Assembly: GCF_000001735.4 (NCBI RefSeq)
Contig: NC_003070.9
Location: 11,526,001 to 11,590,000 of the forward strand
DNA from: Arabidopsis thaliana
Lineage: Eukaryota; Streptophyta; Magnoliopsida; Brassicales; Brassicaceae
Length of the DNA stretch: 64,000 nt
Direction: 5' to 3'
Of this stretch, positions 49,287-60,515 are shown in pieces (positions within the stretch are counted from its first letter, which is position 1; each line of letters begins with the position of its first letter). The notes beneath the pieces were generated by a model. That model did no database searches. It had not been told where the DNA came from and worked only from the letters and a program-made list of their open reading frames with translations. The position numbers were made by a program, and so were the translations under genes.

Positions 49287-49294
49287 TATATAAA
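49287..49294 (+). promoter_or_regulatory. TATA box of XTH30
   Basis: TATATAAA lies 147 bp before the start codon. It is followed by a CT-rich leader (tctctctctctatctatct near 49352-49370). Confidence 0.7.
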
Positions 49295-49433
49295 CACCAC
49301 GAGCGTGGAAGCCAAAGAGCAATTTTCTCCCCCACACCAAAAGATAAACCTCTCTCTCTCTATCTATCTTATGTCAAAAGACAGATTTATTAACAAACAC
49401 AAATCATAAATCTTTTTCTTCTTCCGAGAAAGA

Positions 49434-51776
49434 ATGTCTAAATCATCGTATAATCACATCTTCATCTTGATCTTGTGTTTATGTTTGAGATCATCATCAG
49501 CCTTCACGAATCTCAACACCTTAAGCTTTGAAGAATCACTTTCTCCTCTCTTTGGAGATGCCAATCTCGTCCGTTCACCTGATGATCTCTCCGTTCGTCT
49601 TCTCCTCGATCGCTATACCGGTATATACACATATGATCATCACATGGGTTTTATATCTTTTTAAATGATATGGTGATGATGTCATGATGATGATCGATGA
49701 TGATTTATATATACAGGTTCTGGTTTCATATCATCGAATATGTATCAACATGGATTTTACAGCTCCATGATTAAGCTTCCCGCTGATTATACTGCCGGCG
49801 TCGTCGTCGCCTTTTATGTAAGTCTCCGGCCATTTGTTTTTTTTTTTTTTTTTTCTGTTTCATTACCACTAAAATGTTTTTTTTTTCGTTTCTTTCATCC
49901 ATCTGCATGAATGTTTTTTGTTTTCTTTTAGTTATTTAATTATTTGCAGATAGTTTTCATTATTTGTTTTCAAAAGATCATGAACTAACTAATTTGATCT
50001 AATTTAAAATCTCTTTTTTTTTTGTGGCCGAGAAAATCGTCAATACCACACTTTTTGTCGAAGAACCCATGTCACATTTTTTCCTGTTTGGCTGCCTAGA
50101 AAATAGTCATTAATTTTCCCAAGAAAATAGTTCTATGTTTCCCAAGAAAAAGAGCACCAATCTTTAAATTCTAATTTTATGTTAAATGGTTACTAAAGCT
50201 GAATTTATATTTTGATTTTGTTGTAGACATCAAACGGAGACGTGTTCGAGAAAACACACGACGAGTTAGACATAGAGTTTCTAGGGAACATAAAAGGAAA
50301 GCCGTGGAGGTTTCAGACAAATCTATACGGAAATGGAAGTACACATAGAGGTCGTGAAGAGAGATATCGTCTCTGGTTTGATCCTTCTAAGGAGTTTCAT
50401 CGTTATAGCATTCTCTGGACTCCTCACAAGATCATGTAAGCTTTTTTCAATACCATCATTTCTTTTTTACTTTTTCCGGTTTAGCTTTTTCAATAGCGTT
50501 GACCAAACCCGGTTTGTCAATATATTAAATTTGGTGGGACGATGAAAGAATGTTTGTCTTTCACCGAACGTTCTTCTTCACTTTTTCGGTTTTTCCTAAG
50601 ATAGTTAATAAATATTCGATTTTTGGTTTCTAAAATACAGTTTTCTAATCACTTTTTTTCATTATTTTTTTTAAATTTGATTTAATTTTTTAAAAAAATC
50701 GATAAGGGGTCAGCTTTTTCAAAACAATTAATTCGTCATTATTGTTAAACACCAGCTTAGAGTTATCTTTTTTTGACGCGTAATCACGTATTAATAAGCC
50801 TCAGTTGTCACGCGTCTTAATTTAAAGCCAAAATTAACTGTTGAAAATTTTGATTTTCTATTGACCTTCGTTTTTTAAATTAAAGATGGAGAAACGTTAA
50901 TCATATATCTTTGAAAAATAGAAAAATAGTATATGAGTTAGACTTTAATCAATGAGATCAACGTAGGCCTCGAGTGGCAATTAAAGGCTACTTTATTGAG
51001 TACTGAAGATTAATTACATTGCGCGTAATTAAACTATAAATCTCTCTTTATTAAAAAAATTAGTGAAAACAATTTTAATCATAACTTCAAATAATTTTTT
51101 AATATTCCTTTTTCTCTCTCGTTATTTCTTGTTTGTTATAATTGTTACATTTCATTAACAATTGCGAACTACTATATATCTTTTGAATTTTTTGTGTAAT
51201 TAGTTTTGTCATTAACGTAACTTGTGTAACAATCATTCCAGATTTTGGGTAGATGATGTGCCAATAAGAGAAGTGATCAGAAACGATGCAATGGGAGCAG
51301 ATTATCCGGCAAAGCCAATGGCTCTTTACGCCACCATTTGGGACGCTTCTGATTGGGCTACTTCCGGCGGCAAATACAAAGCTAATTACAAATTTGCCCC
51401 TTTCGTAGCTGAATTCAAATCTTTCTCTCTAGACGGTTGCTCCGTTGATCCTATTCAAGAAGTCCCCATGGATTGTTCCGACTCAGTCGATTTCCTTGAG
51501 TCTCAAGATTACTCTTCCATTAATTCCCATCAACGCGCCGCCATGCGAAGATTTCGACAACGTTTCATGTACTATTCTTACTGTTACGATACACTTAGGT
51601 ATCCTGAGCCTCTACCGGAATGTGTGATTGTTCCGGCTGAGAAAGATAGGTTTAAGGAAACGGGAAGGTTGAAGTTTGGTGGTACGGAGGCGCGTGAACG
51701 GCGGAGAAATCGCCGGCAGCAACGTCGGCCTGAGATTGAGATTGAGAGTGATCCTGACGACAGAAAACTTTTATAA
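49434..51776 (+). CDS. XTH30: Xyloglucan endotransglucosylase/hydrolase XTH30 (343 aa, 4 exons)
   Basis: XTHs cut and rejoin xyloglucan chains in the cell wall (GH16). Exons: 49434-49620, 49717-49817, 50227-50435 and 51242-51776, giving 343 residues. Residues 1-23 are a signal peptide with a Leu/Ile/Cys core. The catalytic motif is HDELDIEFLGN (nucleophile, helper Asp and acid/base Glu present), with Leu and Ile where most XTHs have Ile and Phe, as in subgroup III. An N-glycosylation site NGST lies about 20 residues on. The C-terminal XET domain has paired cysteines (MDCSDS, YSYCYDTLRYP, PECVIVPAE). The protein ends in a basic extension (ERRRNRRQQRR) beyond the usual XTH end, which gives the extra length. 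The start ATG opens the signal peptide. Confidence 0.96.
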
Positions 51777-52240
51777 GATTTGTTTGTGCCATTCTTTTTA
51801 CTTAAAATTCGTTTGTGAGTATAATAAAATAAAGAGTAAAGATTTGAAAAAGAAAGAAAGAAATAGAGGATAAATTTGATAGGCCTTTGGGCTTTCATGA
51901 ATTGTGAATGATTTAAGCTCATTCATTACCTGTAAGTCTATAACACAATTAGGACATGAACATGGTAAACAAAAAAAGAAAACATCATGCTAATAATAAG
52001 TCAATAGAGAATTAGAGATATACAACCACGAGCCCAAGTTAGACTTCTTTAATAATGGGTAGGCTCAGACCATCGATTGCTTTAGGCCTGGGTAAATAAA
52101 CCTAACCAAATGGATACTAAAATTCTATAACCGAATGAACCGAAACTAAATTAGTATTGAACCGAAATATTTATTTATAAAATTCGAGCTCAGACTCGCA
52201 CTTAACATCTAACCCGAACTTAAACAGAACAAATCGGTTG
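51777..52240. other. Flank between XTH30 and the retroelement remnant
   Basis: This stretch is the 3' flank of XTH30, then AT-rich sequence with repeated aaccgaa words (52128-52170). The left edge of the retroelement remnant cannot be fixed. I put it near 52240, where the sequence becomes GC-richer and cagctcg-type words begin. Confidence 0.35.
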
Positions 52241-52417
52241 TGACGTCAGGTAAAAACCAGTCCGCCCGAAAGCTGAGCTCGAAGCTTGCAGATGACTTAT
52301 AATTTAGTCGATCTAAAAACCTAATTTCAAGATTAGGAATCCGATCAGGTTAATACATAATCAACCGACAAAGGTTAACATAAAACATAAACTTGTTCTT
52401 AAAGACAAAAACCTTTT

Positions 52418-52500
52418 AAGATATAAAAGTGTTTAATATGGATAAAAGTCTGAAAAATAAGATATAAAAGTGCTTAATATGGATAAAAGTCCGAAAGATA
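52418..52500. repeat. 41-bp tandem duplication in the retroelement remnant
   Basis: aagatataaaagtgtttaat and its continuation recur at 52418 and 52459 with three or so changes. The unit ends in ggataaaagtc(t/c)gaaa. Confidence 0.8.
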
Positions 52501-52539
52501 AGAGTGGTCGACATAAGTCAACAGTTGTCGTTCGCCTAC

Positions 52540-52960
52540 CTAACAGATCGTCTGCAGTGTTCCTAGCTCCAGTTTGTCTGTAGTTTTCCTAGCTCGCAGT
52601 TCGTCTAGTAAACGGCTTGTCTGCAGCTTTTGTGGCTCGCAATTCGCCTAGCTAACAGCTCGTCTACAGTTTTCCCAGCTCGAAGTTTGTTTAGCAAACG
52701 GCTCGTCTACAACTTTCATACCTCGCAGTTTGCTCGCCTAACAGCTCGTCAACAGCTAGGAGTTCATCAATAAATCGCCTAGGTGGAAACTCATCAACAG
52801 TCTTCCTAGCTCATCAACGGTCTTCATAGCTAGCCGCTCATCTACAACTTTCTTAGCTAATAGCCCATTAGCAACTTTCCTAGGTCGCAGCTCGTTAACA
52901 GAGCTAACAGCTCGTTATCAGCTAACATTTCAAAGTCGGGATAACAACACCCAACACGAG
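52540..52960. repeat. Degenerate satellite-like repeat (cagctcgtctacag / ttcctagctcgcag words)
   Basis: The words (a/c)agctcgtc(t/a)acag, tttcctagctcgcag and ttcgtctagcaaacgg alternate at irregular spacing of roughly 45-60 bp, for about 420 bp. Later copies shift to ctcatcaacggtc forms. There is no open frame and no sharp unit. The composition matches the second repeat block at 53930-54290, so both probably come from one ancestral array in the element. Confidence 0.7.
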
Positions 52961-53929
52961 CAATATCTCGTAGCACCAAGGAAAAATCATCTTTTCTACT
53001 ATTCCTTCTCCAACAAGTCAAGTCAATAACATGGGGAGCTCCAAAGAAGGTTACCAAGACTCCAAAATTCCAGATCTCAACTTGAGCATCATCGCGTCTC
53101 CCCTTCCTTCGCTAAAAGTTTTGAAGCAGCACAAAATGACTTTTACTTTCGTCATCATGATTTCGATCACCAATGGAGCATCAAAACAACTCAAAAAGTT
53201 ACGATATTTGCTGGAATAATCAGCAATAGTCACACAAAGCAAAAAAGAAAGCGGATCACGATTTGAGGTTATGATTTGAAAGTTATGATTTTTTTTCCAA
53301 GACGATTCAGATTGACACCACTTGAAAACATCCAACTTCGTGAGCAATTCAACATAATTTACATGGCGATCAGCATATCAGTTTGAAGCCCCGAGGCCTA
53401 TCTTTCTAGAAAGACCAACCTACACCTTAATGTCTAACTCATCAAAGAGTTATCACAAGATCTCTGTGTCCGCTGTAAAGTAATCACTAGTCGGTAGGAA
53501 CGACCCTTCATAGACGAACAATGCAACACTAGCATCAGAACAACAACTCTGAGCTCAGCCTCTCACCATTTCTGCTCCCATCAAGATAAGTATTCATGCT
53601 TTACACTTTATCATTTAATCTTCACATTTGTTGATTGTTGAAGTTAAACTCTAAATTGAGTCCAGATTCAAAAAGCCTAGTTTACCTAGCATCGAGCTAC
53701 ATTCAAAAGATGAGAATAATTCTCGCAGTTAAGCCGAGCTCAACGCTCGCAATTACACCTATAAATTGAGCCGAGTTCAACGCTTGCTTTTATGTGAATA
53801 AATGTTTTGTAAAAACTGAGACCTCGTCTTGCATTAAATCTTTAAAACAGGATAAGCCGAGAGTTCCTCGCACCTTAAAATAAGCTGAAAAGCTCACGTA
53901 TCTTACTAAACCAAATGATACTGGCATGT

Positions 53930-54290
53930 TTGCAGCTCATCGCAACTTATGTTTTGCAGTTCAACTGCCCGGCTATCTCGCAGATCGCTAGACAGATGAT
54001 CCAGCTGCTCATATGGCAGAATATCTCGCAGCGCGTCAGCCAGATCTTCTAGCCGCTCATCTGGCAGTCCTTTTTGCAACTCACCAGACAGATCATCCAG
54101 CTGCTCATATGGCAGTTCATCTTGCAACTCGCCAGACATATTATCTAGCAGCTCATCAGCCAGATCATCCAGCCGCTCACCTGGCAGTTCATCTTGCAAC
54201 TCGCCAGACAGATCATCTAGCAGATCATCTTGCAGCTCGTTAGTCAAATCATCTAGCAGCACATCGCAGTTCTTTAGCCCATGTTCTTCA
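53930..54290. repeat. 24-bp-based tandem repeat (agatcatccagc / cagttcatcttgcaactcgc)
   Basis: The string ttgcaactc(a/g)ccagaca occurs at 54074, 54122 and 54194, at spacings of 48 and 72, so the base unit is 24 bp with 12-bp sub-units (gatcatctagca, gctcatctggca). The number of bases per unit is divisible by three, so frames on both strands stay open. On the minus strand this reads as an acidic Leu/Asp/Glu-rich heptad-like pattern (DDLSGELQDELP). I judge these as repeat artefacts, not a gene. Confidence 0.85.
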
Positions 54291-54587
54291 GTTCATCCTT
54301 CACAACTCAACGAAATTCATGCCTTGCAGCTCATGTTTGAAAGCTCTTCAACTCATGGCTCGTAACACATTCATCGCAGCTCAACGGCTCATGCTCGTTA
54401 GGCTCATCAGACTACCTAACTCACGAGCTTAGCCTTGTTTTATATTTTCGACGCATGCCAAGCTAGATTGTCGTATCTTGGAGGTTCAACGGTTCAAAAT
54501 TTAATTCGCATCTTCATAAAGTATAAGCCGAATATTCACTTCTTTTAATTTGGAAAACTCGAAATAAACATTCGAAATTCCCGAACT

Positions 54588-54600
54588 AGGGGAGGGGGCT
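54588..54600 (+). other. Polypurine tract of the retroelement
   Basis: The purine run aggggaggggg ends three or four bases before the LTR start tgtttgtg. This is the usual place for the plus-strand primer of LTR retrotransposons. Confidence 0.6.
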
Positions 54601-54603
54601 TAT

Positions 54604-55114
54604 TGTTTGTGAAGGAATTAGCACCCCCGACAATACCGACTTAAACTAGAAGAATTACGAATTAAACTGAGATTTTAGTCAGTTTAGCCTGTTAATGGGC
54701 CAAAATAAGGAGGTCGCCCGACGACCTTAACCCGAAGTAGGGAGATCGCCCAGCCGACTTCCTACTTTGAAGAAAAAGATGTTTTCCTCTTTGGAAATAG
54801 CAAGTCTTCAGAGATAAAGAAAATTAGATGATTCAAGCCTCGAAGAAGTGGAAGTTTAGCATATCTTTAAACCGTCTTAATAGTGTATAAATAGAGGGGT
54901 TTGTCCCTAGGAATCATAGTGTTTAGCATATTCTAGGAATCATACGAAAAAACCTAATTTTCTAACTTGTTCTAGAGCAAAGACCCTAACTTTATCTCTA
55001 AGCAGTTTTATTCATCTTTTTCATTGCGTCTTTGATTACAAAATAGCAAGAGAGTTAAGTGAATTTGTTTCACCCTTTTTAAACAAATTCATTGTGTGAT
55101 TTTCGGAATCAACA
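54604..55114 (+). mobile_element. 3' LTR (~511 bp), TGTT...AACA
   Basis: The sequence starts tgtttgtgaagg and ends ggaatcaaca, giving matching terminal TGTT/AACA. It holds a clear TATA box (tataaata, 54895-54902), followed by gaggggtttgtcc and a probable RNA start. The right end joins sequence that belongs to the duplicated block next door, so the boundary at 55114 is supported by that change. No 5-bp target duplication can be shown because the left end is lost. Confidence 0.7.
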
Positions 55115-55129
55115 AAGAGATTAAATACA

Positions 55130-58100
55130 AGAAACAGAAATGGGAAGGGGAATACTTCACCTAAAATTGACTTGGCAATAGAATCGCAAAGTTCTTCTTA
55201 CCAATAAAGAAAAATATTAATCATGAAATTATTATTTTTTCTTTCTTGTGTCTATTTTTGTGTTGCGTTTGAGAGTATTTTGAGTTTCTTTGCATGTATG
55301 TGATTTTTTCTTTTTTTTGTATCGTGTTTGAATTCTGTTGTCTTTGGGTGTGTTTTGAGTTTGGGTGAATTGTCTTCGTGTGTCTGTGTTCGTGAAGTTA
55401 TGTGTTGAATTTTATTTTTTCTGTTGGTGTTTGGAGTTTATTTGCATGTGATATGATTTCTATTTTGTATCGTGTTTGAGTTTTGTGTGTTTATGTTTGA
55501 ATTTTGTTTTCTATGGGTGTGTTTTGAGCTTGGGTTGATTGTGTTTCAGTGTCTTTGTGTTCGTGAGATCATTTAGTAACCCGAACAAGCCCAGCCACAT
55601 GGGCTCGTCAAATGCAAATAACTTGTACGAAAGAATGCATGAGATTAGAGGGAAAGATTTACTTTACCTGACCTCTATATGCTCTTGTCTACTGATTCGC
55701 CTCCGGAAATTGGGTTATGTACAGCTCAAAGATACATGACCTCTCATTTGATCTTGGCTACTGATTCGCTTTCTTGAACTTTTGTTCTTTGCAGATCCAC
55801 TCTCTAGTATCCAAAACATTTTGTAAGCAATTATAATGGGCACAGACTAGTATAACATACAAACAAGAAAATAAAACTACAAAATTATCCCCAAAGGAAA
55901 AGAACAAAACATGGTAAGAATCTTACAGAGCCTGACTGGTTGTTAATTTTTTGTTATTTAATCTTGACAGGTTATGCTGTGTAATGAAGAACCCGACTGA
56001 AAAACAGAAATCATCAAGTTAGGAAAACAATCTCACTCAATATGAGTATAAACTGCGAAACGTTTTGAGACGGCATTAAGATAACCCAAATCATCTAGGC
56101 AGAAAATTTGATTCAAACAGTGCTTCAACACTCACATTTGCTCCTGACACGGAATTGAGATATGAGTTGTCACCTGATTGCTGAATCATTTACCAATCAG
56201 ATTGATTATGTTAGAGCTCGGAAATGGAGACAATAAACATATAAAGATATAAAGATAGCGAAATAAACAAAGTGGTATGTATAAGTATAGATTCTTCTTG
56301 CATGACTTTCTTCTTCACAGATACAACGAAAGTGACACCACAGTCATTAGTCCAAATCCCATTAAACCGGATCATGTAAATATGATGGTTTCGTTCAAGT
56401 CCAAGCCACAACAAAATGATGCAATGGATAAAAAAAACGGACATACAAATAAAGTTAGAAAAGAAAGCAACATATAATTCCTGCAAAAATCATTCTGCAA
56501 CCAAAATTTGTGGTGTAAGAGGAGATGAAAAACATTAGTCACCTTAGTACTGGTCAGGAAACATTTGGTTGCCTCATGTGTAAAGGACTCTCCAACAACT
56601 GAAATCCGATCCATGACATCGTTAGTATTTACCTGGGAAATCAAGATGTGATAGAGAAATATCTTGTGCTTTAATTAGTTCCTGCAAGTTATAAATCACT
56701 TTAACACATCAGACATATCCATAAAAAGATTTTATCAATGTATGTTTAAATTTGACCATTTTCCGCTCAAGTATCATGTATCTTAGTACAAAACTATTAT
56801 GTTAACAGTCTACTAGATAGCAAGAACATAAAAAATACAACCTCAGAAATGAGAAGATGTTTACCTACCTGACCCTTTTTCCGAGTAGACTGAATCAATT
56901 TCTTATGTTTAGTTATTTTCAACTTCAGAATCTTCTATCTTGTATTGATTAAAAAAAATACATTCTATAAGCAATACACTAAATACAAAAGACTATATAA
57001 TAAAACCACAAAAATAATGCTGATGTAGAGAAAATCTTACTAAGTATGATCCAAGTCACCTTAGGACTGAGGAAATATTTGGTTGTCTCATTGGCAAAGG
57101 ATTCTCCAATAACGAAAACTCATCCCTGATATTGTTAAAATTGTACCTTGCGAATCAAGATATATGATATTTAATTAGTTCTTACAAGTTATAGATCACT
57201 TGAACACGTCAGACGTTTCCAGAAAAAGTGTGTTTATCTACCTGACCCTTCTTCTTTCGGGGAGACTGAATGGCTTTCTTAAATTAGGTTCTTTTCCGCT
57301 TAAGATCCGTCTACCTTGTTATAAAACCATTCTATTAGCAGTATACTAAATACACAAGACCGTAAAAAACAAATATGAAAAGAGACAAAGATAGTTCATC
57401 TACCTGACACTTCCTTTTTCTTAGTCGACTGAATCACTTTCTTGTTAAATTATTTTCAGCCTAAGAGTCCACCATCTTGAAACAAAACCATTCTATTAGT
57501 GGTATACTTAATACAAGACTATACCTAAAATAAAACCACAAAAATAATGCTAATGGAGAAGGAAATCTTACGAAGTCTGATCCATTCCGGGATTTGACTG
57601 ATTTGCTCTTGTTGTTTCTATTAATTTTGACAATGAAACAGTGTCCAAAGCTGAAATATCGAACATGTTCATTAAGTATGACAAAAACCAGCTTTTACGA
57701 TTGGTTTTTTCCTTTTCTCAAGTATGTATTCATAAGAAAATATGAAGCAAAAGTATTTAAATGAGAAGAAATCAAGAAGCTTTACCCTAAAACTTTAGTG
57801 TTTTTCTTGGATTTTGAATCATCACCGATACCCCTTCACTTAAAATCACATGACGAAACATATCTAGTTGTTAACAAAAAGATTACATCAAGTAAATACA
57901 TTGGTTACCTCTTTACTTTTGTATGTAAGACACCATTTTCGCTTGTAGTGGCTTGAATTTCTCTTTTGGAATAGTATACAAAGTACAAAATTGTTAACAA
58001 AAAGATTAATAGTTGTAACTTGTAAGTTGTAAGAGATAAAAAAACGGAAGAAAAATAGGAAGATAAAGATACTTACCTGAAATTGACTTGGCAACAGGAT

Positions 58101-59400
58101 CTCAAAGTTCTTACCAATAAGAAAAAAAGATATTAACCGTGACGTTATTGATTTTTTTTTTCTTTCTTGTGTCTAGTTTTGTGTTGTGCTGTATTTTGTT
58201 TCTTTTGTTATGTTCTGCTTTTTTGTTACCTTTGAGTGTGTTTGGAGGTTTTTTTGCGTGAGATATGATTTGTTTTTGGTAGTGTTTGAGTTTTGAGTGT
58301 TTATGTTTGTGTTTTGAGTTTGAGTGCATTGTGTTTGAGTGATTTTCGTGTCTGTTTCTAGATAACGTGTGTTTTCCGATAGTGTGAGTAACCAAAACAA
58401 GCCAAGACTCAGTTCTTCAAATACAAATAACCTGTCGAGATGACACAACAAACATGAGAATAGAGTGAGAGATATCTGACCTGTCATATGCTCAAAGATA
58501 TCAGCATGAGGCAAGAAACACGACCCTTACTTGGACTTACTACTAAGCCAAAATTTCACCTGAAATACAACACATAAACCATAAAATGAAACCACAAAAT
58601 CAATGCCAAGAAGAAGAAAAACTTGGTAAGAGGTGTTTATATAGCCAAAATCTGACCGCTTGCTAACTTTATTACTTTCAATCTTGATGTGTATGACAAA
58701 GATCCAAGCTGAAAAACATAACTATCAGAAACAATCTCACGCATGAGGAACAAAACGGCAGAGAACACATTAAGATGATAAAAAGAGACTCCAATGCATC
58801 ATCTAGGCAACAAACATAAATTGAAACAGTGATCGACTGATGATGAAACAATTTAAACTCATCTACTTGAACAAATAACAGAGAAGTTTGATGAAACAAT
58901 TCCATAACATTAAACTCTTATGATCACTCTTTATAAATCCATGTACGCGATTATCCTAATTGGTAGATCTCATAACCATCAAAAACAACTAAATTCCAAC
59001 AGAAATCAAGCAAACAATTTCAAAACTAAAACCCTAAATTCCAAATCAACATACACACTGATCGAAATCTTGCGCATCTTCTTCGATTTGGTAGTACTAT
59101 CACACGATCCAAATCCAATCTGCGTATCCATCGTTGGATTATCACCGACCCAAAATCGAAACCCTTGGATCCCGATTTGAACTAACCCAACGAATCAGAC
59201 GACATTGAACATGAATCAATTGATCGGAGAAAAGAATCAGATGAAGATAGACGAACAAAATCGCTTCTCCACTCAAATTCAAACTCGTTTTGAAGAAATT
59301 AGAAATGAATTTTGAAATTTGAATATTCGTTGACGGTTTATTTGTGGAAGAAGAGTTTACGTTGCGAAAATCAGCTATTTATGTGATTCTTCGACACAAA
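55130..59400 (-). pseudogene. Tandemly duplicated, decayed gene-like sequence with repeated small exons
   Basis: The segment around cctaaaattgacttggcaa at 55160 recurs at 58078 (cctgaaattgacttggcaa) with its T/G-rich continuation, and further matches (catctaggca, aaacaatctcac) keep the same order, so about 3 kb was duplicated. On the minus strand a small Lys-rich exon-like unit (frame KILKLKITKHKKLIQ...KKGQ with a following gtagg/gtaga donor) occurs three times (about 56876-56940, 57240-57310 and 57412-57480). A second exon-like unit (VVGESFTHEATKCFL, with intron-like borders) occurs at about 56545-56635 and, with stop codons, at about 57060-57150. A possible first exon with ATG at 59132 (MDTQIGFGSCDSTTKSKK) lies after a promoter-like region. 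No family is recognised. Non-coding transcription is possible. Confidence 0.5.
55346..55560. repeat. ~169-bp internal tandem duplication, T/G-rich
   Basis: gggtgtgttttgag followed by a ttgggt(g/t)gaattg-like stretch and tctgtgttcgtga occurs at 55346 and 55515. The corresponding place in the second large copy (about 58200-58380) has only one unit, so this duplication came after the 3-kb duplication. Confidence 0.65.
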
Positions 59401-60515
59401 GAACACGTAGATTTACGATTATGCCCTTATGCGTATATGCTCGAACGGTATTATTTTCAAAATTGTGTTTCCCGCTTTGGAGATATTTAGTTAGAATCCC
59501 ATTAAAAACTTTGGAGATAATAGGTTCAATTTGTTCTTAAAAACTAGAGTTGAAGATGAACCCTTCTTTTAATTAGTAGCAAATTATCATCTGCTTGCTC
59601 TATTTTTTTTTATCCATTTAATTAGTAAATATACAAACTTTGTTTATTTAGTTTTCATTTTTTTTACATACAATTATATATTTCCAATATAAATTAGGGA
59701 AATTTTATATAAAAAATATTTTGAAAAGTCAAATTAAAGAGAGAGAGAAATAAAGCTCATGAATCTCTCTTGTTCAGAACAGAAAAAAGAAAGATTGGTT
59801 GACAAAGAAACCAAATCGTTGAACGCTATTTAAGTGAACGAGCTCCCCAAAAGAAGCCAGAAGGGCGGCTGTCTATAGTATATATCGGAGGAGTCTTCTG
59901 ATCGCATATAAGAAAGATTGAGGAGTTGCAAAATGTAAATGAAATCCTTACACTGATAAAATCTTGGCCGTTGTTAAATAGTCCTATTTTTGTACATAAT
60001 GGACCCCAAAAACAGAGCTCTCTGCCTATAAATGGTGAGATTTCAAATTATGCTTTTAAAGAGAAAAGTTTTAGGGCAGCCAAGAAAAGCTTTGTACGAT
60101 GAGTATCATGAGATCTTCTCAAGTCATCTTCCAGATTTGAATAGTTTCTTCTTCTTCTCCTCTTGCCTTAGCTTAACAACTTGAGGAGAAGATTTGGTTC
60201 TGTTTTCTTTTCCTCTTCTGTTCAGTTTTGTTTTGTGTGTTAATCTTTGTCTTTCTTATAGATTTTGTCGGCACCGGAAGAATAGAATATAAACTAACAA
60301 TCGCACAAAACAAGAACCTACAATCCTAACAAATAAAATCATCCAAAACCAAAACTTGATTGATAAAACCAAAATCCACATAAAAAGAAATATTAATGGA
60401 CCTTAACAGTAATGATAATTCTAAAATGTATGCTATGTTTCTTATATCGCCACTCTGTTTCAGTTCCCACCAGCACTACAACATATATTTACATTCTCCT
60501 ATCTATGGGATGCTT
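59401..60515. other. Intergenic: 3' flank of CSLD6
   Basis: AT-rich DNA without a supported gene. A TATA-like box (cctataaatgg) stands near 60024, followed by a CT-rich stretch near 60148-60165, so an unannotated short transcript on the plus strand is possible. I found no hairpin or protein to support it. The piece from about 60260 is the CSLD6 3' UTR region. Confidence 0.4.

Larger units (their letters stand above)
52240..55114. mobile_element. Decayed LTR retrotransposon: 3' internal region plus 3' LTR (Tat/Athila-like?)
   Basis: The right end has a polypurine tract (aggggaggggg, 54588-54599) directly before an LTR of about 511 bp. To its left are about 2.3 kb of non-coding, moderately GC-rich DNA with satellite-like repeats. 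A long non-coding region with tandem repeats between pol and the 3' LTR is a known trait of the Tat/Ogre/Retand and Athila branches of Ty3/gypsy elements in plants. No gag or pol frame and no second LTR copy were seen in the window, so the element is truncated. Direction is plus, from the order PPT then LTR. The lineage is inference. Confidence 0.65.

Noticed and set aside
53906-54262. 118-codon minus-strand frame with Leu/Asp/Glu repeats, resembling a coiled coil
   Set aside because: It is produced by a 24-bp tandem repeat that also keeps the plus strand open. There is no start context or promoter, and it lies in retroelement debris.
58111-58514. Two overlapping minus-strand frames (94 and 113 codons) rich in Asn, Thr, His and Lys
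   Set aside because: They come from T/G-rich low-complexity DNA of the duplicated block. The matching copy at about 55.2-55.6 kb does not preserve them.
60000-60200. Possible microRNA or short transcript (TATA-like box near 60024, cagccaaga near 60077)
   Set aside because: No foldback with a 20-22 nt paired arm could be made by eye, and the cagccaaga string matches only the first bases of a known miRNA.
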